Origin: Marinomonas vulgaris
Lineage (GTDB): Bacteria > Pseudomonadota > Gammaproteobacteria > Pseudomonadales > Marinomonadaceae
Assembly: GCF_018145875.1 (NCBI RefSeq)
Contig: NZ_JAGSSV010000016.1
Coordinates: 1 to 64,000 of the forward strand
Direction of reading: 5' to 3'
DNA: 64,000 nucleotides
Shown here piece after piece: positions 1 to 8,449 of this stretch (position 1 is the stretch's first letter; each line of letters opens with the position of its first letter). Position numbers and translations under genes: made by a program. The notes below the pieces were generated by a model that saw only the letters and a program-made list of their open reading frames with translations, did no database searches and was not told where the DNA came from.

Positions 1-598
1 ACTGAGTAAAAAAGCAGCCTCTAAGGGGGCGATAAGTTATCCACAAAACGATCCGTTGAAAGTTTTGCAAGACGCTCATTATAGAAATTTGTTTTCGTGT
101 TTTAAATTTCGCAAAAAAAGAAAATCTACTTCTCAAATAATAGATTGGGCCATTTGTTTTCGCGCCAAACCCATCGACTAAAACAGGTTTTAGAGTATTT
201 TTTATTTTTTTCACTAAAATGTTTTGGATACCGCCATCATGGATAAGAAAGTTTTTATTAAGACTTTCTTTCTCAATGATGTGTACTAAATTTTTAGCTT
301 CAAATTTTGATATTTTTTTATTTTCTATGAGATCTTTCAACGAAGATGATATTTCCCCATTTTCGTCTCTTACTATTTCTACAGATATGCCATAACCAAG
401 ATTAGTCTCTATGTAACCATAATATTTTGGAATAATTTCACTTTCTGATTTTCTTTCAAAAAAAAACTTCTCATTTAAATTTTGTTTTTTTGAATTGTTT
501 CTTTGTATTTTTATAAATCTATCTTTTTCATCAGGATGTAGATAAATATCTCTTGCTCCACCTGATGTAAAATACGATTTTTTATCTAATATAACCAT
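1..598 (-). CDS. YrbL-like kinase-fold protein (partial, runs off the window start)
   Basis: The frame opens at an ATG at 598 (minus strand) and stays open for 199 codons to the window edge, so the C-terminus is missing. The translation resembles the YrbL/PhoP-regulatory-network family: an early Gly-Gly loop (residues 13-14), HPD near residue 21, then PKYYG (57-61) followed by IETNLGYG. A kinase-like loop at 120-126 (H120, D121, N126) and D142 in VDGFG echo the catalytic loop and metal site of protein-kinase folds. In many marine bacteria such genes lie in LPS or capsule clusters, probably acting on sugars. The neighbour on the same strand is a glycosyltransferase, which supports that context. 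The DNA is very AT-rich, unlike the rest of the window. Family assignment is by recalled similarity; the substrate is unknown. Confidence 0.7.
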   Translation of the reverse strand, partial: MVILDKKSYFTSGGARDIYLHPDEKDRFIKIQRNNSKKQNLNEKFFFERKSESEIIPKYYGYIETNLGYGISVEIVRDENGEISSSLKDLIENKKISKFEAKNLVHIIEKESLNKNFLIHDGGIQNILVKKIKNTLKPVLVDGFGAKTNGPIYYLRSRFSFFAKFKTRKQISIMSVLQNFQRIVLWITYRPLRGCFFTQ

Positions 599-623
599 AT
601 AAAAATCCTATTGAAATATAGTG

Positions 624-1529
624 TTAGGAAAAAATTATATCATAATGTTCTAGAACTTTTTCAAACTGGACGTCGTTACCACCATTTTTTATATTATGCT
701 GTGCGAGTCCTATGTTTCTGTTGTTTTTTAGAGCTAATCCACCGCTGCTATAACCTGTTTTTTTGCACTCAGTATTGTTTCTAATCGCCATGACCTTAAG
801 CCACAAATCATCGGCATTTGGGCAAAGTTTACTGAATAGCTCTATGTTTACTGTATCCTTATGCAAAGAATTCGGCGGATATAGGATACCACCGCAGCCT
901 GTTAGCATAATTTGATGAGAGGGTTCATCTGTTTGGATATCATAGCCCCATTTTTTATAGATATCAGGTTTTCCGTTTTCAAGTATTTTAATTCTATGAG
1001 CGCGATGACCAATTATTTTTTGAGGGGATTTTTTTTGTTCTTGCACCAAAATGTCTATCGTGTCGGGTGCATATAAAAAATCATCATCAATAGTGATAAT
1101 GTAGGCATCAGGGTAGAGCAGTATCGTTGGGATGATTTTTTTATAAGACTTATAATTAGGACAGAAATTTATTTCCAAACCACGATTTTTTTGTTTAAGT
1201 AAAATTTCTGGTAGGTTTTTTTCTGAAAACTCATTTTCATCTAGCCATAATATAATTCTATTAGGTTGTACTGACTGCTCGCCGATAGATTCAATGGCTA
1301 GATGTACTTCGTGAATTTTCGTGGAGAAAGTAGTCAAACTAACGATAACTTGACTGTTAAGATGAAGCGCATTAGAAACTAAGGGAGACGTTGAATGCAA
1401 AGCTGATGCTTGCAACTGCTCAACTTTGATCGACGTATCGATAAGAGACTGGATATCCCTCATATTTCGCATTATTTTTTTTCGCTGTTGAGTATTTTTT
1501 TTAAGTTTCTTTATTATCTTGGAAATCAT
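624..1529 (-). CDS. Glycosyltransferase (GT-A fold, surface glycan region)
   Basis: 301 aa. After a basic, coiled N-terminal stretch (about 1-45) a nucleotide-sugar-binding fold begins with VIVSLTTF (61-68) and an RIILWLDENEF segment. The DDD at residues 148-150 in IITIDDDFLY is the expected metal/nucleotide-binding DXD motif. A later GCGG segment and a C-terminal DDLWL are typical of glycosyltransferases that decorate LPS or capsule. No membrane segment or signal peptide is visible, so it is probably a peripheral cytoplasmic enzyme. It ends 25 bp upstream of the YrbL-like gene on the same strand, so the two probably form one unit. Donor and acceptor sugars cannot be read from the sequence. 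Low GC suggests horizontal acquisition, as is common for O-antigen or capsule clusters. Confidence 0.75.
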   Translation of the reverse strand: MISKIIKKLKKNTQQRKKIMRNMRDIQSLIDTSIKVEQLQASALHSTSPLVSNALHLNSQVIVSLTTFSTKIHEVHLAIESIGEQSVQPNRIILWLDENEFSEKNLPEILLKQKNRGLEINFCPNYKSYKKIIPTILLYPDAYIITIDDDFLYAPDTIDILVQEQKKSPQKIIGHRAHRIKILENGKPDIYKKWGYDIQTDEPSHQIMLTGCGGILYPPNSLHKDTVNIELFSKLCPNADDLWLKVMAIRNNTECKKTGYSSGGLALKNNRNIGLAQHNIKNGGNDVQFEKVLEHYDIIFS

Positions 1530-1868
1530 TCTTGTTACTCAATAAATAATTCTTGTATGTTCAGCTTAAAAGCTGATTCTTATTTACAATAATGAAAAAA
1601 GAGTTTTTTCTTAACAACTATTCTTAGATAAAATAACCGTGTTATGGATTTTTTACTATTCATATATTGACCATTTCTATATTTTGATTAAGGACAATGG
1701 CGAGGGCTTTACTACAGATAGAAACATGCCCCTGAATATGCTGATTGGGTAGCGGTCTAGACTCAAAAAGGTCAAAAATACCCATTTACTCAACAAATTG
1801 TCTACCACTTAACTGTGGGTTTTACTAAATATTTTAGTGGCGAGTAATAAAAACACAGTGCCATTTAC
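1530..1868. other. AT-rich intergenic region
   Basis: About 340 bp with no convincing gene. It must hold the promoter of the minus-strand glycosyltransferase gene. Several AT-rich -10-like hexamers exist, but none stands out. The base composition matches the AT-rich glycan genes rather than the TRAP operon beyond it. Confidence 0.4.
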
Positions 1869-2108
1869 ATGCTGCGGTCAAGGTTAGAAAATAGCAGTTT
1901 TGAAAGAATTTATCGAGCAGGACTTGGTCGTTTTTTAGTTGTTTTATACGAGACGGATAGTTTGTCAGTAGAAAGCTCTGCCTCATTAACGTATCGCACA
2001 CTTTCTGGCGCATACGATTGGCTAACCTTATATGTTTGTGACTTTTTACCTAAAGAAGAGTGTGTAGCAAGGTTGATTCACCAAAAGCCTCTAAATAGGT
2101 TAAATTAG
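1869..2108 (+). CDS. Small hypothetical protein (79 aa, possibly a gene remnant)
   Basis: A 79-codon open frame starting with ATG. I do not recognise the product. It has a hydrophobic middle (GRFLVVLYE) and no known motif. No good ribosome-binding site is visible before the ATG. Its stop codon lies inside the loop of a strong inverted repeat (2087-2121), which suggests the 3' end is shared with a terminator. It could be a genuine small protein or the tail of a decayed gene at the border of the glycan region. Confidence 0.3.
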   Translation: MLRSRLENSSFERIYRAGLGRFLVVLYETDSLSVESSASLTYRTLSGAYDWLTLYVCDFLPKEECVARLIHQKPLNRLN

Positions 2109-2121
2109 CCTATTTAGAGGC
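2087..2121 (-). terminator. Hairpin terminator downstream of dctM
   Basis: Perfect 13-bp inverted repeat (2087-2099 with 2109-2121, arms GCCTCTAAATAGG and CCTATTTAGAGGC) around a 9-nt loop. On the minus strand the hairpin is followed by a short T4 run, so it could end the dctPQM transcript about 60 bp after the dctM stop. The U-run is short, so efficiency is uncertain. Confidence 0.55.
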
Positions 2122-2178
2122 GAAAAGTGCTGAAAAGCAAAATACAGCGATTTTTGATGGATAAAGGAAACCGATTAT

Positions 2179-3486
2179 TTAGGTTATTGAATACCCCAAG
2201 TATTGTGGCAACCACAATGCAATTTGTGGGAAAAACATAACCAACAACAAAGCGCTGAACATAGTCACCATAAACAGTAACGCCCAACCAAATGTCTGCT
2301 CTAAGCGGATATTCGCCACTTTCGTGGTGACCATTAAATTAATGGCGACAGGTGGGGTAAACTGACCAATGGCGATGTTCATGGCTAATAAGATACCAAA
2401 CCAAATGGGGTTCCATTCGAAATGGGTCATTAAAGGCACTAAGATGGGGGTTAAAATTAAGTAAATCGAAATAGCATCCAGTAACATACCGGCAAACAAA
2501 ACAAGCAGCATAACCAGAAGCAGTAATGTTAATGAGTTATCTGAAATCGAAAGAATCACATCCGCTAAACGTGTAAATGTCCCTAACGTTGTGCCTGCCC
2601 AAGCAAAAATGCCCGCTAAAGAAATAATGAGCAATACTATGCCCGAAATTTTCACCGCTTCATTAAACAGTGATAACAGGCTAGACAGGGTTAGCAAACG
2701 ATAAATAAATGCGCCAATGAATAAACCATAGGTTACCGCAACCACGGCGGCTTCTGTTGGGGTAAATAATCCTGAACGTAATCCCCCCAAAATAATAATG
2801 GGTGCTAATAAGGCCGGAATGGCTTTGATAAAGCTTTCTTTAACGGAAAGGCGTTCCGCATCCGGTTCCGCATCAGGGGCTTCCCAACCATTTCTTTTTG
2901 ATAAAAAATAGGCTGGTATTAATAAAGAGGCACCAGCTAATAACCCTGGAAATAACCCCGCAGCAAATAAAGCTCGTAAATCCAGACCAGGAATCATCAC
3001 TGAGTACAAAATTAACGCAATAGAAGGTGGAATCAGGATCGCGGTAGAAGAGGCCGCAGCAATCAAAGACGCTGAAAAAGGGCGAGGGTATCCTGCTTTG
3101 GTCATACTTGGTAGCATCACCATAGCAACCGCGGCGGCATCGGCAGGCCCAGAGCCGCTCATGCCACCCATGATTAAGCAGACCAAAACAGCCACTAATG
3201 TTAATCCACCATAGCGACGGCCAATCAACGATTGCGCCAAATTAACTAAACTGGCGGCAACACCTGCCCGCTCAAATATAAGCCCTGTTAAAATAAATAA
3301 CGGAATCGCAATCAGTGGGTATTTCGCCACACTGTTATACGTATTCGTTCCTAATGTGGCCAACATATCAGGAGATAACCCGGTGACTATACCTGCTGCG
3401 CCGCCTAACCCTAATGCAAAAGCGACGGGCATACCTAGGAATAAACACGCCCCGAAAACAACTAACATCCATAAATCAGGGCTCAT
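2179..3486 (-). CDS. dctM: TRAP transporter large permease (DctM family)
   Basis: 435 aa, highly hydrophobic, with about a dozen membrane segments. This is the usual length and profile of the DctM subunit, which forms the translocation channel of Na+-driven tripartite transporters for organic acids. Family hallmarks include the N-terminal MPVAFALG segment, the GMSGSGPADAAAVA stretch near residues 107-120, and FTPTEAAVVAV in the second half. It overlaps dctQ by 4 bp (ATGA) and is the last gene of the dctP-dctQ-dctM operon. The substrate cannot be read from the permease; C4-dicarboxylates or other carboxylates are usual. Confidence 0.93.
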   Translation of the reverse strand: MSPDLWMLVVFGACLFLGMPVAFALGLGGAAGIVTGLSPDMLATLGTNTYNSVAKYPLIAIPLFILTGLIFERAGVAASLVNLAQSLIGRRYGGLTLVAVLVCLIMGGMSGSGPADAAAVAMVMLPSMTKAGYPRPFSASLIAAASSTAILIPPSIALILYSVMIPGLDLRALFAAGLFPGLLAGASLLIPAYFLSKRNGWEAPDAEPDAERLSVKESFIKAIPALLAPIIILGGLRSGLFTPTEAAVVAVTYGLFIGAFIYRLLTLSSLLSLFNEAVKISGIVLLIISLAGIFAWAGTTLGTFTRLADVILSISDNSLTLLLLVMLLVLFAGMLLDAISIYLILTPILVPLMTHFEWNPIWFGILLAMNIAIGQFTPPVAINLMVTTKVANIRLEQTFGWALLFMVTMFSALLLVMFFPQIALWLPQYLGYSIT

Positions 3487-3968
3487 TGCTGTGCCTCTAC
3501 TGAATAATCATCCTGCTTTAAACGGCTGACTAGGTTCTGAGTACTACGAAAAATAATAGCAACGGCAAGTAGCGGTAACCAAATTAAGTAGATCCAAGTA
3601 GGGTAACCTAAACCGGGTGACGTGGATTCCCACGTAAACTCTTCATAAGTTAATAAGCCCCCATACCAAACAATTAAGCTAAGCACGATAAGACTGCCTA
3701 ACCACTGTATAACATAGACAATGCGACGACCGGTTGGACCCAAATATTTTTCTAGTAGAGTAACGCGAATATGTTCATTACTTTTTGCGGCAACTGCGGC
3801 GCCTGAAAAAGCCAATATGACAATTAGAAACACTGAGAATTCTTCAGTAAAAGCAAAAGAAGCATTGGTTGTATAACGTACTAATACGTTAGCCAAACTG
3901 ATGATGCAAATAGACCCTAAGGCAATGATTCCTAACCAGGATTCAAGTGAAAAAGTATTTTTTGACAT
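3483..3968 (-). CDS. dctQ: TRAP transporter small permease (DctQ family)
   Basis: 161 aa with four predicted membrane helices (roughly 12-30, 45-65, 87-107 and 125-145), the standard DctQ shape. An NVLVRY motif near residues 27-32 follows the first helix and is typical of the family. DctQ pairs with DctM in the inner membrane and helps dock the binding protein. The gene lies between dctP (gap about 87 bp, containing a stem-loop) and dctM (4-bp overlap). Lower expression of dctQM relative to dctP is expected from that layout. Confidence 0.9.
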   Translation of the reverse strand: MSKNTFSLESWLGIIALGSICIISLANVLVRYTTNASFAFTEEFSVFLIVILAFSGAAVAAKSNEHIRVTLLEKYLGPTGRRIVYVIQWLGSLIVLSLIVWYGGLLTYEEFTWESTSPGLGYPTWIYLIWLPLLAVAIIFRSTQNLVSRLKQDDYSVEAQQ

Positions 3969-3990
3969 GATGTAAAGCCAGTTGTTAAAT

Positions 3991-4024
3991 ACTCAAGGTT
4001 AAGCATTTATATTTAACCTTGAGT
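3991..4024 (-). other. Intergenic stem-loop between dctP and dctQ
   Basis: Perfect 12-bp inverted repeat (3991-4002 with 4013-4024, arms ACTCAAGGTTAA and TTAACCTTGAGT) with a 10-nt loop. On the transcribed minus strand no T-run follows, so it is unlikely to be a full terminator. It more likely protects the 3' end of dctP mRNA or attenuates transcription, giving more binding protein than permease. Confidence 0.6.
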
Positions 4025-4055
4025 GAGTTTTTGATCCTTAAACAGCCGTTATGAA

Positions 4056-5060
4056 CTAGCGATTGTTAATGGCTGTTTGTGCGGCTTCTACTAAGTCTTC
4101 ACCAATTTTTGGTATCCATTTTTTGTAGACGCCTTGAGTGGCAGTAACAAAAGCTTGGTGTTGTTCAGGCGTAAGCTCTGTCACTTCTACACCACGGTCA
4201 CGAATAGATTGCAGTGTGGCATCTAGATCGGCACGTGATTTAGCAATTTCCCACTGACCAGCATCATAGGCGGCTTGTTTTAACAGCTGTTGATCTGCCG
4301 CTGATAATTTAGACCAAACACGCTTACTCGCACCAAAAATAAGTGGATCATTCATGTAGTGCCAAAGCGTTAGGTATTTCTGATTAGCACGATCGGCACG
4401 CGCTACATCAAATACCGAGAGAGGGTTTTCTTGACCATCAACCGCGCCTGTTGTTAAGGCAGGTAACGCATCTGTCCAGCTCATTTGGGTAGGGTTAGCA
4501 CCCAGTGCATTAAAGGTATCTAGAAACAGTGGCGAACCAACAACACGAACTTTTAAGCCGTTTAAATCCGCTGGTTGAGTTAAAACACCGCGCGAGTTAG
4601 ATAACTCACGAAAGCCATTTTCACCCCAAGCCAAAGGAACAACACCCCGTTTTTCAACGGCATCAAAAACCATTTGGCCTGCTTTACCTTGGGTAATCGC
4701 ATCCACCGCCGCGTTGTCAGGCATTAAGAAAGGCAATGAGAAAAGGTTAGCTTCTGGTACTTGAGTAGACCAGTTAATGGTTGAGCCAACGGCCATATCA
4801 ATTAAGCCACTGCGCATCGCAGAAAATTCACGGGTTTGATCGCCTGATACCAATTGGGCATTAGGGTAAACTTTTAGCGTAATACGACCCTCTGAACGTT
4901 CTTCTACCAACTCAGCCCATTTACTGGCTGCTTGTCCCCAAGGAAAGGCGTCCGATAAAACAGTAGAAACCGAAAATTCACGGGTTTCTTGTGCAAAAAC
5001 AGGGGCAGCCCCTAAGCTTAAACAAGCCGTACTTAATACTAGCCATTTTTTGATGTTCAT
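4056..5060 (-). CDS. dctP: TRAP transporter solute-binding protein (DctP family)
   Basis: 334 aa. A signal peptide ends at about residue 23 (VFA before QETREF), so the mature protein is periplasmic. The fold matches DctP: the GLKVRVVGSP segment carries the conserved arginine (R172) that usually forms the salt bridge with a substrate carboxylate, and VDGQENP (208-214) is a family signature. This supports a carboxylated ligand, but the exact compound is unknown. It is the first gene of dctPQM; the SD-like run and promoter must lie in the AT-rich region 5061-5200. A stem-loop follows its stop codon. Confidence 0.92.
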   Translation of the reverse strand: MNIKKWLVLSTACLSLGAAPVFAQETREFSVSTVLSDAFPWGQAASKWAELVEERSEGRITLKVYPNAQLVSGDQTREFSAMRSGLIDMAVGSTINWSTQVPEANLFSLPFLMPDNAAVDAITQGKAGQMVFDAVEKRGVVPLAWGENGFRELSNSRGVLTQPADLNGLKVRVVGSPLFLDTFNALGANPTQMSWTDALPALTTGAVDGQENPLSVFDVARADRANQKYLTLWHYMNDPLIFGASKRVWSKLSAADQQLLKQAAYDAGQWEIAKSRADLDATLQSIRDRGVEVTELTPEQHQAFVTATQGVYKKWIPKIGEDLVEAAQTAINNR

Positions 5061-5246
5061 TAGTTACTCCAGCGTTATTTTTTTTAGGTGAGCGATATTA
5101 ACAGAAGTTCAGACTAGACTTAACTTTATATAAGGACGACGAGCTAGCCTTGGGGGAAAAAATTGAATTTTCGATATAAAAAGACTTAACACATGACATT
5201 TATCAAAACAGGGTTTTGAGTAAGAAGCGTCAACAAGAAGTAGTAC

Positions 5247-5515
5247 GAATATTTTGACGCTGGACATGCGGGCGATTTTCACCAGCAATTCGTCAGTTTT
5301 CGTCGCGCTATTTTTAACCTACTGTCTTCTAACCAAGATGACCACAGTAAAAACTGGGCGTTTTTGCAAGCTGATGACGGTCAATGGAATCCTGCACCTT
5401 TTTACGATGTTACTTATAGTCCGCATCCATTTAACGAGCATGTCATCGCATACCAACACTCAATCTATGCGACCCACCAAAAGTGGGGCATTTATCTGCC
5501 TACTGCGTCCGTTTA
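5247..5515 (+). pseudogene. Decayed hipA (HipA-type kinase toxin) fragment
   Basis: Read in the frame that ends at the TAA at 5513-5515, the DNA encodes about 88 residues matching the C-terminal half of HipA-type Ser/Thr kinases. RRAIFNLLSSNQDDHSKNWAF contains the hallmark NQDDHSKN motif (catalytic loop), followed by FYDVTYSPHPFNEH, the metal-binding and activation region. Upstream the frame is closed by a TAG just before GAATATTTTGAC, and there is no N-terminal half or start codon. This is therefore a remnant. The 100-aa open frame at 5254-5556 is a different reading frame over the same DNA and is not the gene. The fragment lies next to an intact HepT/MntA module, suggesting an old toxin-antitoxin patch. 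Confidence 0.75.
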
Positions 5516-5707
5516 ACTCTTTAATACTAATGGGGGGCAAACTCCTAAGAGCTTAATAGATCAGTGAGACTTATTTTGAAAAACATAGAAACGACGAACC
5601 CAACCACACGATCATCCACCACACCAACATATTCAGATCGTCAGCAGCGGATTTTGCGTTTGCCCAAATAGCCCATGCCGAACTTTATGTGGCAACAAGT
5701 GGCGAAG

Positions 5708-6124
5708 TTAACGCGGGCTAAGCTGTTTTTTAACGGCCTCAACAAACTCTTCAAAGTCACTCAGCCTATGTTCTACTACGTGTTTCACGATATCGAGGTT
5801 AAGTGTTTGGTAGTCATGAACTGCAATATTACGTAAGCCAACCATTTTCTGAAGACTTAACGCGAGAGGCGCAGAAATAAAACCGGCTTTTTTGAGTAAT
5901 TCAAAGCTGTCGCGACTGCTTTGGGGGATGCCTGTTTGGTGCTGCTTGTTAAGTATATTAGCCGCATCAATGCTGGATTCGCAGGCGCGCTGAAGATTCA
6001 GAATTATAGAATCTTGGCTGGTGTAATCTGTATCGAAGTTCTTTTTTGCTATAGCGTAAACGTCTCGAATGCGTTTCAAACAGCGATCAACCGTTGCTAG
6101 CTTATTGAGTACTGAGTCGTTCAT
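5708..6124 (-). CDS. hepT: HepT-type toxin (HEPN RNase)
   Basis: 138 aa, all-helical HEPN family (formerly DUF86). It has the RX4HXY motif: R98, H103 and Y105 in RNIAVHDY. In the family this motif forms the RNase site, and the tyrosine is the residue that the partner MntA modifies with AMP. The start codon overlaps the end of mntA by 4 bp (ATGA), the usual arrangement of this toxin-antitoxin pair. The toxin cleaves RNA when not neutralised. All motif residues are present, so the toxin is probably functional. Confidence 0.88.
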   Translation of the reverse strand: MNDSVLNKLATVDRCLKRIRDVYAIAKKNFDTDYTSQDSIILNLQRACESSIDAANILNKQHQTGIPQSSRDSFELLKKAGFISAPLALSLQKMVGLRNIAVHDYQTLNLDIVKHVVEHRLSDFEEFVEAVKKQLSPR

Positions 6125-6498
6125 TTTAAGTACTCCTGCAAAATGTCTGCCCGTTCTTCGTTTAGATGCTGATACATGGACATGATCTGCATTTCAAACT
6201 TAGCTTGTTCGTTCTCGCTGCCGAAAAGTAGCTCGCCATTCATGATGACTTGGTTTTGTAAGACCGTTGAAGCGGTTAATAAGTCTACCAAGTCGACATC
6301 CTTATCGAGTTTGATGGCAAGGATTTGCTCTAGGTCGAAACGTGCTACTGAGTCTAATTTTTTCTCGAGCAGCACGGCAATATCGACATCACTTGAAGGG
6401 CCGGCACTGCCATCTGCTTGCGAGCCAAACAAATAGACCAATCTAACCTCTGGCATTAACTGCCTTAGTGTGTGTGTTAGATCCTTTCTATTCAGCAT
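6121..6498 (-). CDS. mntA: MntA-type nucleotidyltransferase antitoxin
   Basis: 125 aa, minimal nucleotidyltransferase. The GSX10DXD motif is intact: G25-S26 and D37-x-D39 (SSDVDIAVLL). In the family this enzyme adds AMP units to the HepT tyrosine and so silences the toxin. It is the upstream gene of a two-gene operon and overlaps hepT by 4 bp. Length and motif are as expected. It ends close to the yicC 3' end (23 bp) on the same strand, so read-through from yicC is possible. Confidence 0.88.
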   Translation of the reverse strand: MLNRKDLTHTLRQLMPEVRLVYLFGSQADGSAGPSSDVDIAVLLEKKLDSVARFDLEQILAIKLDKDVDLVDLLTASTVLQNQVIMNGELLFGSENEQAKFEMQIMSMYQHLNEERADILQEYLK

Positions 6499-6521
6499 TG
6501 TGCCACCTTTTATTTTTGTGA

Positions 6522-7388
6522 TTATTCAATATTCTGGATCTGTTCTCTCATTTGTTCAATTAGAACTTTCAGTTCCACGGCGCTTTGTGTGGTTTCAACG
6601 ACGATGGATTTCGACGATAGGGTGTTGGCTTCGCGGTTGAGTTCTTGCATTAAGAAGTCGAGGCGGCGGCCAATGGGGCCTTTTTGTTGCAGCTGACGGC
6701 GTACTTCTTTGGTGTGGGTGGCTAAGCGGTCTAGTTCTTCGGCCACGTCGGCTTTCTGTGCCAGCATGACGATTTCTGCTTCCACGCGCATTGGGTCCAG
6801 TTCGACTTTGGCGGCGGCCAGTTTGTCGAGCAGGTTTTGTTTTTGCGCGGCGATGATTTTAGGTAGGTTGGCTTGCACTTCTACTACGATGGCATCGATG
6901 GCGTCGAGGCGTTGTTCGATGATGTCTTTCAGCTCTGCGCCTTCGCGTAGTCGGACTTGAATCAGCTCTTCAACAGCCTGATTAAACAGCGCGACGACGG
7001 CTTTTTTCATCATGTCGAAGTCGGTGCCTTCTTCACTCAAGATGCCCGGCCATTTCAAGATGTCGAGAGGGTTGGCTGGGTCGAGGTCTTTAAACCAGGT
7101 GCCGAGCGAATCGATGGCGCTGGCCAGTGCCTGGGCGTTGTCCGAGTTGATTTTTAGACTGGTGGCGGCCTTATCGACTGCTTGAAAACGCAGCTGGCAT
7201 TCGAGTTTGCCGCGATTGAGTCGTTTGCGCAGCACGTCGCGAAAAGCAAATTCCAATTCACGAAAATTTTCTGGTAAGCGGAAGCTAGGCTCTAGATAGC
7301 GCTGGTTGACGGAGCGCACTTCCCAGCTGATGCTGCCCCAGTCGTATACGGCTTCTTGGCGTGAAAAGGCGGTCATGCTTGCGGTCAT
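6522..7388 (-). CDS. yicC: YicC family endoribonuclease/stress protein
   Basis: 288 aa, the usual YicC length. The N-terminus MTASMTAFSRQ followed by WEVRSVNQRYLEPSFRLPE (about 22-40) is the family signature, and the C-terminal half has the conserved RRLDFLMQELNREANTL block. E. coli YicC has been linked to RNA cleavage and small-RNA turnover. The gene is divergent from rph with about 180 bp between start codons, an arrangement conserved in many gammaproteobacteria. No membrane segment is present; it acts in the cytoplasm. Confidence 0.93.
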   Translation of the reverse strand: MTASMTAFSRQEAVYDWGSISWEVRSVNQRYLEPSFRLPENFRELEFAFRDVLRKRLNRGKLECQLRFQAVDKAATSLKINSDNAQALASAIDSLGTWFKDLDPANPLDILKWPGILSEEGTDFDMMKKAVVALFNQAVEELIQVRLREGAELKDIIEQRLDAIDAIVVEVQANLPKIIAAQKQNLLDKLAAAKVELDPMRVEAEIVMLAQKADVAEELDRLATHTKEVRRQLQQKGPIGRRLDFLMQELNREANTLSSKSIVVETTQSAVELKVLIEQMREQIQNIE

Positions 7389-7571
7389 GTTGAATCCCTA
7401 AAGTAAGGCAAATTAAAAAACTAAAGGCGCATTGTAGCCTAACCCAGCAGGCTTCGACAGTTTGCTTTGTGGAGGGTTTCCCCGTGACTTTCCTGAGGCT
7501 GGGGGCGCAATTTTATGCCAGTTCGTTATAATTGCGCCTTTATGACGATGCAACAAACAGAGAGAGCCAGT

Positions 7572-8291
7572 ATGCGCCCAAGCGGAAGAGAAGTAGACCA
7601 ATTACGCCCCCTAAAAATTACCCGCAACTTTACCAAGCACGCGGAAGGTTCCGTTCTTATTGAATGTGGCGATACCAAGGTCATCTGTACCGCCACCGTT
7701 GTGCCAGGTGTGCCGCGCTTTTTGCGCGGCAAGGGACAAGGTTGGATTACCGCCGAATACGGCATGTTGCCACGTTCCACCGGTAATCGTATGGACCGCG
7801 AGGCCGCGCGCGGCAAACAGGGTGGCCGCACGGTTGAAATTCAGCGTTTGATTGGTCGTTCTTTGCGCGCCGCGGTGGATTTGAAAAAGCTTGGCGAAAA
7901 TACCATCACCATTGACTGCGATGTGATTCAAGCCGACGGCGGCACACGCACCGCATCGATCACCGGTGGTTTCGTGGCGTTGGCGGATGCCATGCGAGTG
8001 TTGGTTGAAAACAAAAAAATCAAACAGAACCCTATTGTGTCGCAAATTGCCGCAATTTCCGTGGGCGTGTACAAAGGCGTTCCGGTATTGGATTTGGATT
8101 ACCCAGAAGACTCTAACGCCGAAACGGACATGAACGTCATTATGAACGACAAGGGCGGCTTCATTGAGATTCAAGGCACCGCTGAGGGCGAAGCGTTTAG
8201 CGACGAACACATGATGGGCATGTTAAAAGTGGCGCGCAAGGGCATTGCTGAAATCATCGAAGCACAACGAGCCGCCTTGTTCGATAAATAA
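7572..8291 (+). CDS. rph: Ribonuclease PH
   Basis: 239 aa from the ATG at 7572, which gives the canonical [13 protein letters not shown] start; the frame extends upstream to 7515 but those residues are not family-like. RNase PH trims the 3' ends of tRNA precursors using phosphate. Visible family blocks are [16 protein letters not shown] near residues 60-75, then RNase PH-type phosphate-site residues ([15 protein letters not shown]) and [13 protein letters not shown] (about 117-130). Full length with no truncation, unlike the frameshifted copy of E. coli K-12. It is followed by a clear hairpin terminator. Confidence 0.96.
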   Translation: MRPSGREVDQLRPLKITRNFTKHAEGSVLIECGDTKVICTATVVPGVPRFLRGKGQGWITAEYGMLPRSTGNRMDREAARGKQGGRTVEIQRLIGRSLRAAVDLKKLGENTITIDCDVIQADGGTRTASITGGFVALADAMRVLVENKKIKQNPIVSQIAAISVGVYKGVPVLDLDYPEDSNAETDMNVIMNDKGGFIEIQGTAEGEAFSDEHMMGMLKVARKGIAEIIEAQRAALFDK

Positions 8292-8316
8292 AAGCCTAAC
8301 AATCTATGTTGGTATA

Positions 8317-8343
8317 AAAATCCAGCTTCGGCTGGATTTTTTT
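8317..8343 (+). terminator. Rho-independent terminator of rph
   Basis: Stem TCCAGC/GCTGGA (8321-8326 with 8331-8336) closed by a TTCG tetraloop, extended by A/T pairs (AAAAA before, TTTTTTT after). It lies 29 bp after the rph stop. The same stem is found again after serA (59112-59139). Confidence 0.9.
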
Positions 8344-8449
8344 GTTAAGAGTTGGCGTTAAATGTCAGTCATTGTGGGTGTTTTTGCGCCTCACAAGGTG
8401 GCTCATCTCTGCGATTATTCTTTGTACAATAACAATAAGGAGAAGCAAG

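Noticed and set aside
5254-5556. 100-aa plus-strand open frame
   Set aside because: The frame shifted by one encodes the recognisable HipA fragment; this frame has no family features.
7611-8210. 199-aa antisense frame in rph
   Set aside because: It lies opposite a certain RNase PH gene and has no recognisable domain; it is a composition artefact.
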